A DNA stretch of 64,000 nucleotides from Varroa destructor (taxonomy: Eukaryota; Arthropoda; Arachnida; Mesostigmata; Varroidae), in the NCBI RefSeq assembly GCF_002443255.2, contig NW_019211456.1, forward strand, positions 12,050,229 to 12,114,228, given 5' to 3'. Made by a program: the position numbers and the translations under genes. Of the stretch, positions 62,481 to 64,000 are shown one piece after another. The notes under the pieces are model-generated. The model had not been told where the DNA came from. It ran no database searches and saw nothing but the letters and a program-made list of their open reading frames with translations. The first letter of the stretch is position 1. Each line of letters opens with the position of its first letter.

Positions 62481-64000
62481 TTACCAGTATCGAGTGCTCA
62501 TGAAGATTTTTCGGAGCACCCATTTCATTGCCAGTGTCGCCTTTTGTATAGTGAACAAGCTGGCCCTACAAAAGAGCACAGGCCGCCTTGAAGCGCAATT
62601 GCAAGAACCTATGGGGCCGATCATTTGCGTTACGGTTGTTGCTAAGTGATTCCTTGCTTTCGTCCATTTTTCTAAACAGATCTCAATGGACGTAGTTTGG
62701 TTGTATAACTCTCTAAAGCAGATATTTCACCCATCTCTTAAATTATCGATCCGTTCCTATAGCTATTAGCATTCGCATTCCACGGGTTTTTTTTTCTGTT
62801 CTACAGAGAGGATGCAGATCTACACAGCCGTCTTCTAAAACTGATCTAAGCAGTCGTCCACGTTTTCGCTCAGTTAGATAATTTGGCCGAGTCTGTTTCG
62901 TGGACGAAATCCCTTGGGAACCTTAGCAGAATACTATGTAGCTTATCGTAGAATAGGGCAACATGGGCAAATATGTGAAATTTCTTTCGAGTTTAACGAG
63001 CCATTATGTCACTGCAAGTACACGCGTGTTTTCGTCGCGAAGATGTCGCGACTTCAAGCGAGCCACGGGTCCAATTTCTAGTAAAAGCGAGTTAATGGGG
63101 AAAAGGAAGTTAATAGATTGCCATACGTAGTTCCGCATAGCGCGCGCATCTAAGTTGTTCTATAGGTATTGGTAACTTCCCCTTAGCCTTGGCACGCTGC
63201 GGGAAGCTTAAAGAAAGAAGATTTATGTAGAAACAGAATATCCCATACATCGTTTAAGTTTTAATCGAATTAGCTCAAATTCTGATACAGCATGTGCCAG
63301 TTTCGCTTAAAAACACATACGCTAATGTAAGCTTTAAGTATCACTTTATAATTATTTCGTTGGCGTATGGGTATCACTTATCTATAAAAACGAATCTTGG
63401 TTAACTGGATGCTTTCAACGCTCTAACTCTCAGACCGGTGAAGGAAAGTAGCTCTTATGTATACATGAGCTTGCGAAGTTTTTTTGTATTGGACTGTCTA
63501 GTATTCTGTATATCTATATAGACTGTAGTGTTGACTTTGCAGTAGGGCCCAGTAAATATAGCCGAACAAATAGATAGCAAATTCAACAGCCTGCCGCACC
63601 CCGCACTCGATTGTTATGTAAATAATGAAGGATCATTATCACTTTCCGAACAGTCGAACGCTTTGCTGTGTCCTTTTATTTATCGGTATACCCCAGGTAG
63701 CGAGGTAGGCAAGCAGCCAAGTACGACTATCCATGAGCTACAAATAACAGAAAAATGTCTACAGGGAAAGAAGGCAAGAGTACCTTTTGTTACCGATTCA
63801 GAAGTTCACGTAAAGGCCCTGCCATGCTGACAGTTGCGACAGTGGCGCCCGATAGTGACATCGCGTCGACCATTGAATTTAATTGTCATTGTGAATAGGA
63901 GACGAATTGAGGATGCCTTAAATGAAGGTTCGATTGGTAAACAGGAACTGACGTATTGTCTCTGCAGAGAGTGCTATTTTCAGATATTTCTCAACCTGAT

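Larger units (their letters stand above)
60121..64000. other. Stretch without a recognised gene
   Basis: Holds the second transposase relic (62307-62480) and the (AAT)7 run. A plus frame with no stop at about 61460-61683 (SGIEHMIACKTQDTITGIDN, then SVENLFWTGLNKVCREIVLC) is protein-like but unrecognised. Confidence 0.4.

Overview
The window is eukaryotic nuclear DNA. It is AT-rich, intron-rich and gene-sparse, with many (TA)n microsatellites, (CAG)n/(CTG)n runs, decayed Tc1/mariner-type transposons and one 100-base assembly gap (4369-4468). Exons are short, with GT/AG splice sites and introns of 0.25 to about 5 kb. This fits an arthropod. A mite or other chelicerate is my guess from gene and intron architecture, not something the sequence proves. 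I found no bacterial-style operons, CRISPR arrays, tRNAs or rRNAs.

The one gene that can be read end to end is a plus-strand mitochondrial carrier of the ornithine/citrulline type (SLC25A15/ORC1-like). It has seven coding exons between 11514 and 22845 that join without a frame break into a 304-residue protein. All three carrier signature motifs are present, as are the residues that define the ORC substrate site. A strong acceptor just upstream of the start codon implies a 5' non-coding exon. The GC-richer block around 7281-7968, which ends in a consensus donor, is the best candidate. A polyadenylation signal lies about 120 bases after the stop.

The second supported gene begins at 36298 on the plus strand. 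It is a first coding exon with a signal peptide and a cysteine-rich LRR N-terminal cap, ending in a consensus donor. A GC-rich region (33.3-35.3 kb) that could be promoter or leader lies upstream. I did not find its downstream exons, so they probably lie past a very long intron or outside the window.

The rest is intron or intergenic sequence with fragments of interest. These are a decayed mariner transposase (about 32.0-32.45 kb), two decayed IS630/Tc-like transposase pieces on the minus strand (59.9-60.1 and 62.3-62.5 kb), and a frameshifted piece resembling a PAP2-type lipid phosphate phosphatase (24.56-24.77 kb). There are also several unrecognised exon-like open frames in GC-rich islands (6.1-6.4, 42.4-42.8, 50.7-50.9 and 53.2-54.0 kb) and some notable hairpins. 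I see no evidence of a new multi-gene system. The most useful leads are the complete carrier gene, the LRR gene start, the exon-like island at 50.7 kb and the 17-bp perfect hairpin at 1.05 kb.
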